The notes beneath the pieces are model-generated. The model saw nothing but the letters and a program-made list of their open reading frames with translations. It was not told where the DNA came from and searched no databases. A stretch of DNA of 64,000 nucleotides, taken from assembly GCA_944390485.1 (NCBI GenBank), contig CALXPQ010000001.1, positions 124,001 to 188,000 of the forward strand. The letters run 5' to 3'. The translations under genes were made by a program, and so were the position numbers. Shown here one piece after another: positions 36,009 to 44,130 of this stretch; within the stretch, counting starts at the first letter, position 1, and each line of letters starts with the position of its first letter. Source of the stretch: Veillonellales bacterium (GTDB taxonomy: Bacteria; Bacillota; Negativicutes; Veillonellales; Dialisteraceae).

Positions 36009-36338
36009 ATGATCTGCGATATTCAGTCTGAAAAAGAATTTGATGAGAAAGTGGGCGGCGCCGAAGGCTGGGTGCTCCTTGACTTCTTTGCCTCGTGGTG
36101 CCGGCCCTGCAAAATGATGGTGCCGGTGCTGGAAAAAGCGGACGAGGCTATGCAGGGAGAGGTCGCCTTCTGCCGGCTGGATGTGGACGCGCTGGAAGAT
36201 CTGGCGGAGCCGTTCCATCTGGTGGGCGTGCCCACGTTCATCCTGTTCCGCGGCGGCATGGAGAAGGGGCGCATCGTCGGGTATCATGACAGCCAGACCT
36301 TCCTGGAGAAGCTCCGGGGACTGATGGCGGAAGGCTGA
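36009..36338 (+). CDS. Thioredoxin-like protein
   Basis: 109 residues from ATG 36009. The thioredoxin fold is complete: WVLLDFFASWCRPCKMMVPVLE with redox Cys pair WCRPC (Gly of WCGPC replaced by Arg), DVDALEDLAEPFHLVGVPTFILF with the cis-Pro, and GYHDSQTFLEKL. It should act as a cytosolic thiol reductant. It follows rng by 20 bases and is followed by a GC hairpin (36343-36357) without a T run. Confidence 0.9.
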   Translation: MICDIQSEKEFDEKVGGAEGWVLLDFFASWCRPCKMMVPVLEKADEAMQGEVAFCRLDVDALEDLAEPFHLVGVPTFILFRGGMEKGRIVGYHDSQTFLEKLRGLMAEG

Positions 36339-36402
36339 GCGGCCGCCGGTTCGGCGGGAGCGGAAACGGCGCAGAAATCCCTGAATTTTTCCGCGCAGTT
36401 TC

Positions 36403-36431
36403 TTGCATTCCCATTTTTGTTTTGGTATAAT
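36403..36431 (+). promoter_or_regulatory. Promoter of rpmE (L31)
   Basis: TTGCAT (36403-36408), 17 bases ending TGG (extended), perfect TATAAT (36426-36431). Confidence 0.8.
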
Positions 36432-36473
36432 TGTTTACGAATTATCTTAAGTATGGGAAATGAGGTGCAAGCA

Positions 36474-36725
36474 GTGAAGAAGGGAATCCATCCGGATTAT
36501 CATCCTGTCGTGTTCCGCGATACCGGCGCTAACTATTCCTTCCTGACCCGTTCTACGGCTACGTCCAATCAGACCGTAAAGTGGGAAGACGGCAACGAAT
36601 ATCCGCTGATCAATATCGATATCAGCAGCAAGTCCCATCCGTTCTACACGGGACAGCAGCGTTTCGGCAAAGCTCGCGGCCGTATTGAAAAATTCAACAG
36701 ACGTTACGGCAGAACTTCCGACTGA
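36474..36725 (+). CDS. rpmE2: 50S ribosomal protein L31, type B (zinc-independent)
   Basis: 83 residues from GTG 36474, set by GAGGTG at 36462-36467 and by the family start [14 protein letters not shown]. An upstream ATG at 36453 would add seven residues. The Cys ligands of zinc-binding L31 are absent ([15 protein letters not shown] where the CxxC would be), and the C-terminus [23 protein letters not shown] is the B-type extension (key residues FYTG and RxxKFxxRY). Type B L31 usually replaces the zinc form under zinc limitation. It is a single-gene unit with strong promoter and terminator. Confidence 0.96.
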   Translation: MKKGIHPDYHPVVFRDTGANYSFLTRSTATSNQTVKWEDGNEYPLINIDISSKSHPFYTGQQRFGKARGRIEKFNRRYGRTSD

Positions 36726-36728
36726 GGA

Positions 36729-36752
36729 ACAGGGCGTCAGCCCTGTTTTTTT
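36729..36752 (+). terminator. Intrinsic terminator after L31
   Basis: ACAGGGC-GTCA-GCCCTGT followed by a run of seven T. Confidence 0.95.
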
Positions 36753-36761
36753 CTGCGCATT

Positions 36762-36790
36762 TTTCCGGTTATTTCGCTATGTGATATACT
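36762..36790 (+). promoter_or_regulatory. Promoter of the DUF1385-prfA-prmC-tsaC unit
   Basis: TTTCCG (36762-36767), 17 bases ending TGA (extended), TATACT (36785-36790). Confidence 0.55.
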
Positions 36791-36831
36791 GAGATAGATT
36801 TGCGGGGAGGCAGACGGAAAGGGCAGCGGCG

Positions 36832-37686
36832 ATGAAGAGACGGTTTCGTTATGGAGGACAGGCGGTCATCGAAGGCGTCATGATGCGCGGGCCGGAAGCA
36901 ATCGCGACCTGCGTCCGCGCCCGGAATGGGCAGATCGCCGTGCATCGGGAGGCGGTGTCGATCCGGCCGGCGCACGGCCTTGCGGCGGTGTCGGTGCTTC
37001 GCGGGATCCGTGCGGTCTGGCAGGCCTTTTTCGGCGGCGTGAAATCGCTGGCAGTCTCTGCGGAACTCTCCGGAGAAGAGGCCGCTCTGAGTGAAAGCGA
37101 GATCCGGCTCACGGCCGCGCTGGCGGCGCTGATGGGCGCGGGGCTGTTCTTTCTGGCGCCTGCCGCGGCGGCGCAGTGGCTCCCGGAGGGGCTGGGCAGC
37201 ATTGAGAAAAATCTGCTAGAAGGGCTGCTTCGGCTGGGATTATTCCTCGGTTATCTGTGGGCGGTTTCGCGGCGAAGGGAAATTGGCCGGGTATTTGCGT
37301 ATCATGGCGCGGAGCACAAGGCAATCTTCTGCGTAGAGAAAGGCCTTCCGCTCACGGTGGAGCATGTGCGGGCGCAGTCCCGATTCCATCCGCGGTGCGG
37401 GACGAACTTCCTGATGGTTGTGATGCTGTTCAGCCTGTTTGCTTTCCTGCCGCTGGGTTGGCCGGATCTCTGGCTGCGGCTGGCTTCCCGGCTGGCACTG
37501 CTGCCCCTGATCGCGGGGCTGGCCTACGAGTGGGTGATGTGGGCGGCGGATTCCTCGCTGGGAACCGTTCGGTTTCTGAACTGGCCCGGCCTCATGCTGG
37601 AGTGGCTCACCACCAAAGAACCGCAGGACGATCAGATCGAAGTGGCCATTGCCGCGCTGCAGGAAGCGTCCCGAAGCGGGGCATGA
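36832..37686 (+). CDS. DUF1385 family membrane protein
   Basis: 284 residues with about four membrane segments between residues 90 and 240. The N-terminus YGGQAVIEGVMMRGPEAIAT and the middle GRVFAYHGAEHKAIFCVE are diagnostic, and SRFHPRCGTNFLMVV carries a conserved His-Pro-Arg-Cys-Gly. The GAEHK and HPRCGT motifs lie at membrane edges and could bind metal or form an active site. The gene commonly precedes prfA and prmC in Bacillota, as here, but its biochemical role is not known to me. Confidence 0.88.
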   Translation: MKRRFRYGGQAVIEGVMMRGPEAIATCVRARNGQIAVHREAVSIRPAHGLAAVSVLRGIRAVWQAFFGGVKSLAVSAELSGEEAALSESEIRLTAALAALMGAGLFFLAPAAAAQWLPEGLGSIEKNLLEGLLRLGLFLGYLWAVSRRREIGRVFAYHGAEHKAIFCVEKGLPLTVEHVRAQSRFHPRCGTNFLMVVMLFSLFAFLPLGWPDLWLRLASRLALLPLIAGLAYEWVMWAADSSLGTVRFLNWPGLMLEWLTTKEPQDDQIEVAIAALQEASRSGA

Positions 37687-37727
37687 AATTGATTTGAAAA
37701 TATAGAAAGTGAAGGAGGCATGGGCTT

Positions 37728-38813
37728 ATGCGGACTGACCGACTGGAAGGGATGGAATCCCGGTTCCGGAGTCTGGAGATCGAACTGAGCGATCCCTCTG
37801 TCATTGCCGATCAGGCCAGATGGCGCGCGCTGTCAAAAGAACATGCGGATCTGGCGGAGACGGTGCATACATATCAGAAATATAAAAAAACCTGTGCCGC
37901 GGCGGAGGAGGACCGCGCCATCCTCGGCGATCATTCGCAGGAAGAGCTGCACGAGCTGGCAAAGGAAGACCTGAAAGAAAAGGAAAGCGAAATCGAGGCG
38001 CTGGATCGTCAGCTCCACCGGCTGCTCATTCCGAAAGATCCGAATGATGAAAGAAACGTGATCCTTGAGATCCGCGCCGGGACCGGCGGGGAAGAGGCGG
38101 CGCTCTTTGCGGGAGATCTGCTTCGGATGTATCTGAAATTTGCGGAACGCAAAGGCTGGACTGCGGAGATCACGGACGCCAATGAGACGGAGCTGGGCGG
38201 GTTCAAGGAAGTAACCTGCATGATCCACGGGAAAAATGCCTATTCTCTGCTGAAATTTGAAAGCGGCGTACACCGTGTGCAGCGCGTGCCGGACACGGAG
38301 AGCGCCGGGCGCATCCACACGTCGGCCGTGACCGTGGCCATCCTGCCGGAAGCGGAAGATGTGGATGTCGACATCAGCCGGGACGATCTGCGGATCGATG
38401 TATACCGGTCCTCCGGCGCGGGCGGACAGCACATCAATAAGACTTCGTCGGCGATCCGCATCACGCATCTGCCGACCGGCATGGTGGTCACCTGCCAGAA
38501 CGAACGGAGCCAGCGGCAGAACCGGGAGAAAGCGCTCCAGATCCTGAAATCCCGGCTCTATGCGGAGGCCCTGTACGAGTCGCAGGCGAAAACCGCGGCA
38601 GACCGCAAGGGGCAGGTGGGCAGCGGCGATCGTTCCGAGCGGATCCGCACCTACAATTTCCCACAGGGGCGCGTCACGGATCACCGGACGAAACAGACCA
38701 TCTATAAACTGGATCAGTTCATGAACGGCGATATGGACGAGATCCTGAACGGACTGGTGGAGGCCGATATGGCGGCAAGACTGAAAGAGGCGGAGGCAAA
38801 TGGGCGCATCTGA
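37728..38813 (+). CDS. prfA: Peptide chain release factor 1
   Basis: 361 residues with GAAGGAGG upstream. RF1 reads UAA and UAG and triggers hydrolysis of the peptidyl-tRNA ester. GGQ is at residues 232-234 in SSGAGGQHINKTSSA, and the stop-codon reading tripeptide is of the PxT type (RVPDTES), which marks RF1 and not RF2. Its last 14 bases overlap prmC, whose product methylates the GGQ glutamine. Confidence 0.98.
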   Translation: MRTDRLEGMESRFRSLEIELSDPSVIADQARWRALSKEHADLAETVHTYQKYKKTCAAAEEDRAILGDHSQEELHELAKEDLKEKESEIEALDRQLHRLLIPKDPNDERNVILEIRAGTGGEEAALFAGDLLRMYLKFAERKGWTAEITDANETELGGFKEVTCMIHGKNAYSLLKFESGVHRVQRVPDTESAGRIHTSAVTVAILPEAEDVDVDISRDDLRIDVYRSSGAGGQHINKTSSAIRITHLPTGMVVTCQNERSQRQNREKALQILKSRLYAEALYESQAKTAADRKGQVGSGDRSERIRTYNFPQGRVTDHRTKQTIYKLDQFMNGDMDEILNGLVEADMAARLKEAEANGRI

Positions 38814-39672
38814 GATCTGGACGATCAAGCGGCTGATCCTGTGGACGACAGACTATTTCCGGAAGCACGGCATCGAGGAAGCACGGCTGGATGCCGAGCT
38901 GCTCCTCGGCCATGTCCTGGGAAAGCCGCGGATCTATCTGTACACCAATTATGACCAGATCATGAATCTGGAAGAGCTGGCCCGGTACCGGGAGCTGATC
39001 CGGAAACGGGTGCAGGGCTACTGCACGGCGGTGCTCATCGGGGAGAAGGAGTTCATGGGCATTGATTTTGCCGTGAACGAACACGTGCTGGTGCCGCGGC
39101 CGGACACGGAAGCATGGCTGGAAAAAGTGATCCAGTGTTTCCGGAATCTGCCGGACATAACCATGCTGGATCTCGGTACAGGAAGCGGAGCGCTGGCGGT
39201 GAGCTTCCTCAGTTTCTGCCGGGACGCCCGCGGCGTGGCGGTAGATATTTCCAGAGAAGCACTGGCGGTCGCGAAGAACAATGCGGAAAAAGCCGGCGTG
39301 GCGGGGCGGCTGGAATTCCGGCAGGGAGATTTCCTGCAGGCGCTTCGGGAAGGCGAGACGTTTGACGTCATCCTGAGCAATCCGCCGTACATTTCCACCG
39401 CAGATCTGGCCGGGCTGGCCCCGGAGGTGCGGCGCGAACCGGCGCTGGCGCTGGACGGCGGGCCGGACGGGCTGAAATTTTACCGCATCCTCGGTGCACA
39501 GGCCGTGCATTTCCTGAAGCCGGGCGGCCTGCTCGCCGCGGAAGTGGGCATCCATCAGGCGGACGCCGTGCAGGCGATGTTCCGCGCGGGCGGACTGGAA
39601 GCTGTGAGCTGCCTGAAAGATTACGGCGGCATCGAACGCGCCGTGTGCGGCCGGCGGCCGCAGGCGGTTTGA
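38800..39672 (+). CDS. prmC: Release factor glutamine N5-methyltransferase
   Basis: 290 residues from ATG 38800. The N-terminal helical domain recognises release factors (DAELLLGHVLGKPRIYLY). The SAM-dependent domain has VPRPDTEAWLE, motif I LDLGTGSGALAVSF and the catalytic NPPYIS that holds the substrate Gln. The stretch before it reads GYCTAVLIGEKEFMGIDF, where most homologues have PxxYLxGxxEFxGxxF; the first half is divergent. It follows prfA directly, as in most bacteria. Confidence 0.95.
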   Translation: MGASEIWTIKRLILWTTDYFRKHGIEEARLDAELLLGHVLGKPRIYLYTNYDQIMNLEELARYRELIRKRVQGYCTAVLIGEKEFMGIDFAVNEHVLVPRPDTEAWLEKVIQCFRNLPDITMLDLGTGSGALAVSFLSFCRDARGVAVDISREALAVAKNNAEKAGVAGRLEFRQGDFLQALREGETFDVILSNPPYISTADLAGLAPEVRREPALALDGGPDGLKFYRILGAQAVHFLKPGGLLAAEVGIHQADAVQAMFRAGGLEAVSCLKDYGGIERAVCGRRPQAV

Positions 39673-39700
39673 CGGGATTTCAACAGAAGAAGGTATCGGT

Positions 39701-40741
39701 ATGAAGACGGTCATGATTTCCGCGGACGCGGAGGATTTTGAAGAAAAAGTACAGGAGCTGGGCGCGGTCATCCGCCGCGGCGGTCTGGTGGGCTTTCCCA
39801 CCGAGACGGTCTACGGGCTGGGCGGCAACGCACTGGATGCGGAGGCGGCGAAAAAGATTTACGCGGCCAAGGGACGCCCGTCGGACAATCCGCTTATCGT
39901 CCATGTGGCGGACGCAGCGCAGGCGGAAACGCTCGCGGCGGAACTGTCCCCGCTGGAGCGGCAGCTCATGCGGGATTTCTGGCCGGGACCGCTGACTCTC
40001 GTCGTGCCGAAAAAGCCGGTCGTGCCGGCAGAGACCTCCGGCGGACTGGATACGGTGGCGCTCCGCTGCCCGGTGCATCCGGCGGTGCAGGCGCTGATCC
40101 GCGCGGCGGGCGTGCCCATCGCGGGGCCGAGCGCTAATCTGTCCGGACAGCCGAGTCCCACTTCAGCGGAGGATGTCATGCGGGATCTGGGCGGGCGCAT
40201 CGATGCCATCATTGACGGCGGGCCCTGCCGCATCGGCGTGGAGTCGACGATCATTTCCTGCGCCGGCGGCCGGATCACCATTTATCGGCCCGGCGGGCTT
40301 CCGAAGGAGGCGCTGGAAGCGTATGCGCCCGTGGATATCGACCCGGGCATCCGCTCCGGCAGCGGCCATCCAAAAGCGCCGGGCATGAAGTACCGGCACT
40401 ATGCACCGTCGGCTCCGCTCACCGTATATACGGGGGATGCGGCCAAAACGGAGGCGGCAATCCTGTCTTTCGGTGAAAAAAAAGATAAGACCTACGGCTT
40501 TTTTGTGAGCGCCGAGACGGCGGCCCGGCTCCCGGCGGATGCAATCGTATTCGTCTGGGGACGGCGCGGGGATCAGCAGAGCATGGCGCACCGCCTTTTT
40601 GAGGGCCTGCACTATTTCAATGCGCATCCGGTGGATCAGATCATCGGGGAAGGAACGGACGATACGGGAATCGGCCTTGCCATCATGAATCGCTTGACGA
40701 AGGCCTCCGGATATCATATTATTGTAGAAAATGCAAAATAG
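39701..40741 (+). CDS. tsaC: L-threonylcarbamoyladenylate synthase (Sua5/YwlC type)
   Basis: 346 residues. It makes threonylcarbamoyl-AMP for the t6A modification of ANN-decoding tRNAs. The YrdC domain covers about residues 10-205: GGLVGFPTETVYGLGGNALD, IYAAKGRPSDNPLIVHV and PIAGPSANLSGQPSPT, then the nucleotide-binding IDGGPCRIGVESTII. The C-terminal Sua5 domain (SGHPKAPGMKYRHYAPSAPL onward, to residue 346) makes it the long Sua5 form and not the short E. coli TsaC. Confidence 0.95.
   Translation: MKTVMISADAEDFEEKVQELGAVIRRGGLVGFPTETVYGLGGNALDAEAAKKIYAAKGRPSDNPLIVHVADAAQAETLAAELSPLERQLMRDFWPGPLTLVVPKKPVVPAETSGGLDTVALRCPVHPAVQALIRAAGVPIAGPSANLSGQPSPTSAEDVMRDLGGRIDAIIDGGPCRIGVESTIISCAGGRITIYRPGGLPKEALEAYAPVDIDPGIRSGSGHPKAPGMKYRHYAPSAPLTVYTGDAAKTEAAILSFGEKKDKTYGFFVSAETAARLPADAIVFVWGRRGDQQSMAHRLFEGLHYFNAHPVDQIIGEGTDDTGIGLAIMNRLTKASGYHIIVENAK
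40694..40722 (+). promoter_or_regulatory. Possible internal promoter for rpiB inside the tsaC 3' end
   Basis: TTGACG (40694-40699), 17 bases, TATTAT (40717-40722). It lies in coding sequence, so chance is possible, but both boxes match at 5 of 6 positions. Confidence 0.35.
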
Positions 40742-40795
40742 TACACGAATTATAAAACAGGTATACTTTTATTTGAAAACATGAGGAGGACAGCC

Positions 40796-41248
40796 ATGAA
40801 AATTGCGATTGCCAGCGATCACGGCGGCTTCGGCCTGAAAGAGCTGTTGAAAAAGCATCTGGAGGAGCGGCAGATGGAGGCCGTAGACTGCGGCACGGAC
40901 AGTGAAGCATCCTGCGACTACCCGGATTTTGCGGAAAAAGCCTGCCGCCTCGTGCAGCAGGGCGCCGCAGACTGCGCTGTGCTCATCTGCGGGACCGGCA
41001 TCGGCATGAGCATCACCGCCAATAAAATGACGGGCATCCGCGCGGCGCTCTGCGGGGAACCGTTTTCCGCGCATTTCACGAGGGCGCACAATGACGCGAA
41101 TGTGCTCTGCATGGGCGCCCGCGTGACAGGACCGGGACTGGCGGAAATGATCCTCGATACATTCCTCGATACGCCGTTCGAAGGCGGGCGTCATCAGCGC
41201 CGCATTGATAAGATCGCGGATCTGGAAAGAAGGGAACATCATGTATGA
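40796..41248 (+). CDS. rpiB: Ribose 5-phosphate isomerase B
   Basis: 150 residues from ATG 40796 with AGGAGGA at 40785-40791. It interconverts ribose 5-phosphate and ribulose 5-phosphate. The RpiB/LacAB fold shows KIAIASDHGGFGLKELL, CGTDSEASCDYPDFAEKA and the active-site stretch LICGTGIGMSITANKMTGIRAA (key residues Cys-Gly-Thr-Gly and Asn-Lys). NDANVLCMGARVTG follows. It overlaps the DUF436 gene by eight bases. Confidence 0.96.
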   Translation: MKIAIASDHGGFGLKELLKKHLEERQMEAVDCGTDSEASCDYPDFAEKACRLVQQGAADCAVLICGTGIGMSITANKMTGIRAALCGEPFSAHFTRAHNDANVLCMGARVTGPGLAEMILDTFLDTPFEGGRHQRRIDKIADLERREHHV

Positions 41249-41795
41249 AAACATAGCCGGGGAAGCGGAAGCGGCCTTTCAGGAACTGATCGGTATCGCC
41301 GGTTTTCATCCTGGGGATTTGATCGTCATCGGCGGCTCGTCCAGCGAGATCCGCGGAGGACATATCGGCAAAGATAGCTCCTATGAAGTGGGAAGGGCGG
41401 TCATGATGGCGCTCATGAAGACGGCGGAGGCTTCCGGCCTGCGTCTGGCCGTCCAGTGCTGCGAGCATCTCAACCGCGCGCTTGTAGTCGAGCGGGAGAC
41501 GATGGAGCGCTTCCATCTGGAAGAAGTGACGGTCGTGCCGTGGCTCCATGCGGGCGGCGCGTTTGCGACCAATGCGTATGATTTATTTCATGACCCTGTG
41601 GTCGTGCAGGAAGTTGAGGCCCATGGAGGGCTGGACATCGGTCTGACGATGATCGGCATGCACCTGCGCCGCGTCGCTGTGCCGGTGCGGCTGGTGCACG
41701 ATCATGTGGGCAGCGCGCTCGTCACGGCCGCCCGCACGCGTCCGCCGCTCATCGGCGGAGAGCGGGCCCGCTACAGCCGGACGGAGCAACATTGA
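41241..41795 (+). CDS. DUF436 / TIGR01440 family protein (YwlG-like)
   Basis: 184 residues from ATG 41241. The family is recognised from VIGGSSSEIRGGHIGKDSS near the N-terminus, LRLAVQCCEHLNRALVVE, and the C-terminal DIGLTMIGMHLRRVAVPVR. In many Bacillota this gene stands between rpiB and glyA, as it does here and in the B. subtilis ywl region. The conserved CCEHLNRAL pattern could be an active site, but no function is established. No membrane segment or signal is present. Confidence 0.88.
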   Translation: MYENIAGEAEAAFQELIGIAGFHPGDLIVIGGSSSEIRGGHIGKDSSYEVGRAVMMALMKTAEASGLRLAVQCCEHLNRALVVERETMERFHLEEVTVVPWLHAGGAFATNAYDLFHDPVVVQEVEAHGGLDIGLTMIGMHLRRVAVPVRLVHDHVGSALVTAARTRPPLIGGERARYSRTEQH

Positions 41796-41918
41796 GGTTG
41801 AAACCGCACGTCGCGGGGGGAATGGCGCGGCGGATTCAATATAGGCGTCCATGGACGGGCGCAGGGAAAGACTGAGAGATTCAGTATTTCTGTACAGATT
41901 GCTCTTTGGAGGGAGAAA

Positions 41919-43163
41919 ATGATGATGAAACATCTGAAAGATGACAGCGCCGTCTACAGCGCCATTCAGGAAGAACTGGATCGTCAGAGAAACAAGCTGG
42001 AAATGATCGCTTCTGAAAATATCGTCAGCTATGCGGTCATGGAAGCGCAGGGGAGCGTCCTCACGAATAAGTATGCGGAGGGCTATCCGGGCAAACGCTA
42101 CTACGGCGGATGCGAATTTGTGGACAAGGTGGAGCAGCTGGCGATCGACCGCGCGAAAGAACTGTTCGGCGCGGATCACGTCAATGTGCAGCCGCATTCC
42201 GGCTCTCAGGCCAATTTCGCCGTGTACTACGCGCTGCTGAAGCCGGGAGACACGGTGATGGGGATGAATCTGACCGACGGCGGCCATCTGTCCCATGGGA
42301 GCCCGGTCAATATTTCCGGCAATTATTTCCATGTGGTGCCTTACGGCGTCAGCAGGGAAGATGAGCGCATCGATTACGACGCCATGGAAAAAACGGCGAA
42401 AGAAGTACAGCCGAAACTCATCATCGGCGGCACCAGCGCCTATTCCCGCATCATCGACTTTGAACGCATGGCGGCCATCGCGAAGGAAGTGGGCGCGATC
42501 TTCATGGTCGACATGGCGCACTTTGCGGGCCTCGTAGCAGGGGGCGAGTACCCGAGCCCGGTGCCGTATGCAGATATCGTGACGACCACCACGCACAAGA
42601 CGCTGCGCGGGCCGAGAGGCGGCATCATCATGTGCCGCGAACCCTATGCGAAAGCCATCGACAAGGCCGTGTTCCCGGGCATGCAGGGCGGTCCGCTCAT
42701 GCATGTCATCGCGGCGAAGGCCGTCGCTTTCGGCGAGGATCTGGAAGATTCGTTCAAAGAGTATGCGAAGCAGATCCGCAAAAATGAGAAGGTCCTTTCG
42801 GACGAACTGCAGAAAAACGGCATCCGCGTCGTTTCCGGCGGCACGGATACGCACGTCCTGCTGGCGGATCTCACCGGTATCGGCATCACGGGCAAGATCG
42901 CCCAGAACGTGCTCGATGAAGTAGGCATCACCTGCAACAAGAACACGATCCCCTTCGAGACGCTGTCTCCCTTTGTGACGAGCGGCATCCGCCTCGGCTC
43001 TCCGGCCCTCACGACGAGAGGCCTTGTGGAAGATGATTTCCGCGAGATCGCAGACATCATCTGCGCCGTGCTGAAAGCGCCGGAAGACGAAGCGGTCAAG
43101 GCGGACGCCCGCACCCGGGTGAGCGCGCTCTGCCGGAAATATCCGCTTTACGAAGAATACTGA
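41919..43163 (+). CDS. glyA: Serine hydroxymethyltransferase
   Basis: 414 residues; three ATG codons follow each other (41919, 41922, 41925) after GGAGGGAGA, so the exact start may shift by one or two codons. It is a PLP enzyme that converts serine and tetrahydrofolate to glycine and methylene-THF. Signatures include [35 protein letters not shown], and the PLP lysine in [15 protein letters not shown]. The 123-base gap before it shows no clear promoter, riboswitch or terminator. A terminator follows the gene. Confidence 0.98.
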   Translation: MMMKHLKDDSAVYSAIQEELDRQRNKLEMIASENIVSYAVMEAQGSVLTNKYAEGYPGKRYYGGCEFVDKVEQLAIDRAKELFGADHVNVQPHSGSQANFAVYYALLKPGDTVMGMNLTDGGHLSHGSPVNISGNYFHVVPYGVSREDERIDYDAMEKTAKEVQPKLIIGGTSAYSRIIDFERMAAIAKEVGAIFMVDMAHFAGLVAGGEYPSPVPYADIVTTTTHKTLRGPRGGIIMCREPYAKAIDKAVFPGMQGGPLMHVIAAKAVAFGEDLEDSFKEYAKQIRKNEKVLSDELQKNGIRVVSGGTDTHVLLADLTGIGITGKIAQNVLDEVGITCNKNTIPFETLSPFVTSGIRLGSPALTTRGLVEDDFREIADIICAVLKAPEDEAVKADARTRVSALCRKYPLYEEY

Positions 43164-43180
43164 TCTGCGGGAAAGCAGAA

Positions 43181-43213
43181 GCCATCAGGGAAGCCTGGTG
43201 GCTTTTCTTTTGC
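43181..43213 (+). terminator. Intrinsic terminator after glyA
   Basis: AAGCCATCAGG-GAAG-CCTGGTGGCTT (one G-T pair), followed by TTCTTTT. Confidence 0.9.
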
Positions 43214-43243
43214 CGGAAAGCGCGGGCAATTTCCGGAAATGAC

Positions 43244-43272
43244 TGGAAAAAAGGGGCCCTTTCCGCTATACT
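43244..43272 (+). promoter_or_regulatory. Promoter of etfB-etfA and the aminotransferase-like gene
   Basis: TATACT (43267-43272) with TGGAAA (43244-43249) 17 bases upstream. The -35 is weak. Confidence 0.45.
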
Positions 43273-43327
43273 TAAATAGATATAAAAGACTATTTCCTTT
43301 CATATTTCGTAAAAGAAGGGGGACAAT

Positions 43328-44119
43328 ATGAAGATTCTGGTTTGTGTGAAACAGGTCGTGGACACGTCGAAAATGGAGGTCGATCCGAATACGGGCCGGC
43401 TGAACAGAAACGGGGCGAACAGCATCCTCAATCCCTGCGACAGGAATGCACTGGAAGCGGCGCTGCGGCTGAAGAGTCAGACCGGCGGTACGGTGACGGT
43501 CATCACGATGGGACCGCCGCAGGCCGGCGCGGTCCTGCTGGAAGCGGTGTCCATGGGCGCCGACGACGTCTATCTCATCACGGACCGCGCGTTCGGCGGC
43601 GCGGACACGCTGGCGACGAGCTACACGCTGGCGGCGGCTGTCCGCAAGCTGGGAAATGATTTTGACCTGATCTTCTGCGGCGAGGAATCAATCGACAGCA
43701 ATACGGCGCAGGTCGGCCCGGAAGTAGCGGCCATGCTGGGGATCGCCGACGTCAGCGCGGCGGTGGATTTCCAGTGGGACGGCGAAAAGGCCGTCGTGAC
43801 GCGGCAGGTGGGCGAAGGGCGCGAAGTGCTCGAGCTGAAGCTCCCGGCGCTCGTGACCGCATCCCCGGCGCTCAATACGCCGAGATATCCGAGCGTGCAG
43901 GGCATCCTCCGGAAATATGAAACGGAAATCCATCAGCTCACGTCCGCCGATCTGGACGTGGAGCCGGACCGGATCGGCCTGAAGGGATCCCCGACGCAGG
44001 TGCGCGGCATCCGTCCGGTGGTCCCGCCGAAAAAAGAAAATCTGAAGATCGAAGATCAGTCCCCGGCTGACGCGGCGGCACAGCTCGCTGACGCGCTGGC
44101 GAAAGTCCATGTCATTTAA
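43328..44119 (+). CDS. etfB: Electron transfer flavoprotein, beta subunit
   Basis: 263 residues. EtfB with EtfA carries electrons between acyl-CoA dehydrogenases and other redox partners, and in anaerobes may bifurcate electrons from NADH. The N-terminus KILVCVKQVVDTSKMEVDP and the NPCDRNALEAALRLK stretch are typical. The nucleotide region shows GADDVYLITDRAFGGADTLATSYTLA (key residues Asp-Arg, Gly-Gly-Ala-Asp-Thr) and CGEESIDSNTAQVGPEVA. No acyl-CoA dehydrogenase gene is adjacent. The gene begins a three-gene unit. Confidence 0.95.
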   Translation: MKILVCVKQVVDTSKMEVDPNTGRLNRNGANSILNPCDRNALEAALRLKSQTGGTVTVITMGPPQAGAVLLEAVSMGADDVYLITDRAFGGADTLATSYTLAAAVRKLGNDFDLIFCGEESIDSNTAQVGPEVAAMLGIADVSAAVDFQWDGEKAVVTRQVGEGREVLELKLPALVTASPALNTPRYPSVQGILRKYETEIHQLTSADLDVEPDRIGLKGSPTQVRGIRPVVPPKKENLKIEDQSPADAAAQLADALAKVHVI

Positions 44120-44130
44120 GGAGGTCCGCG

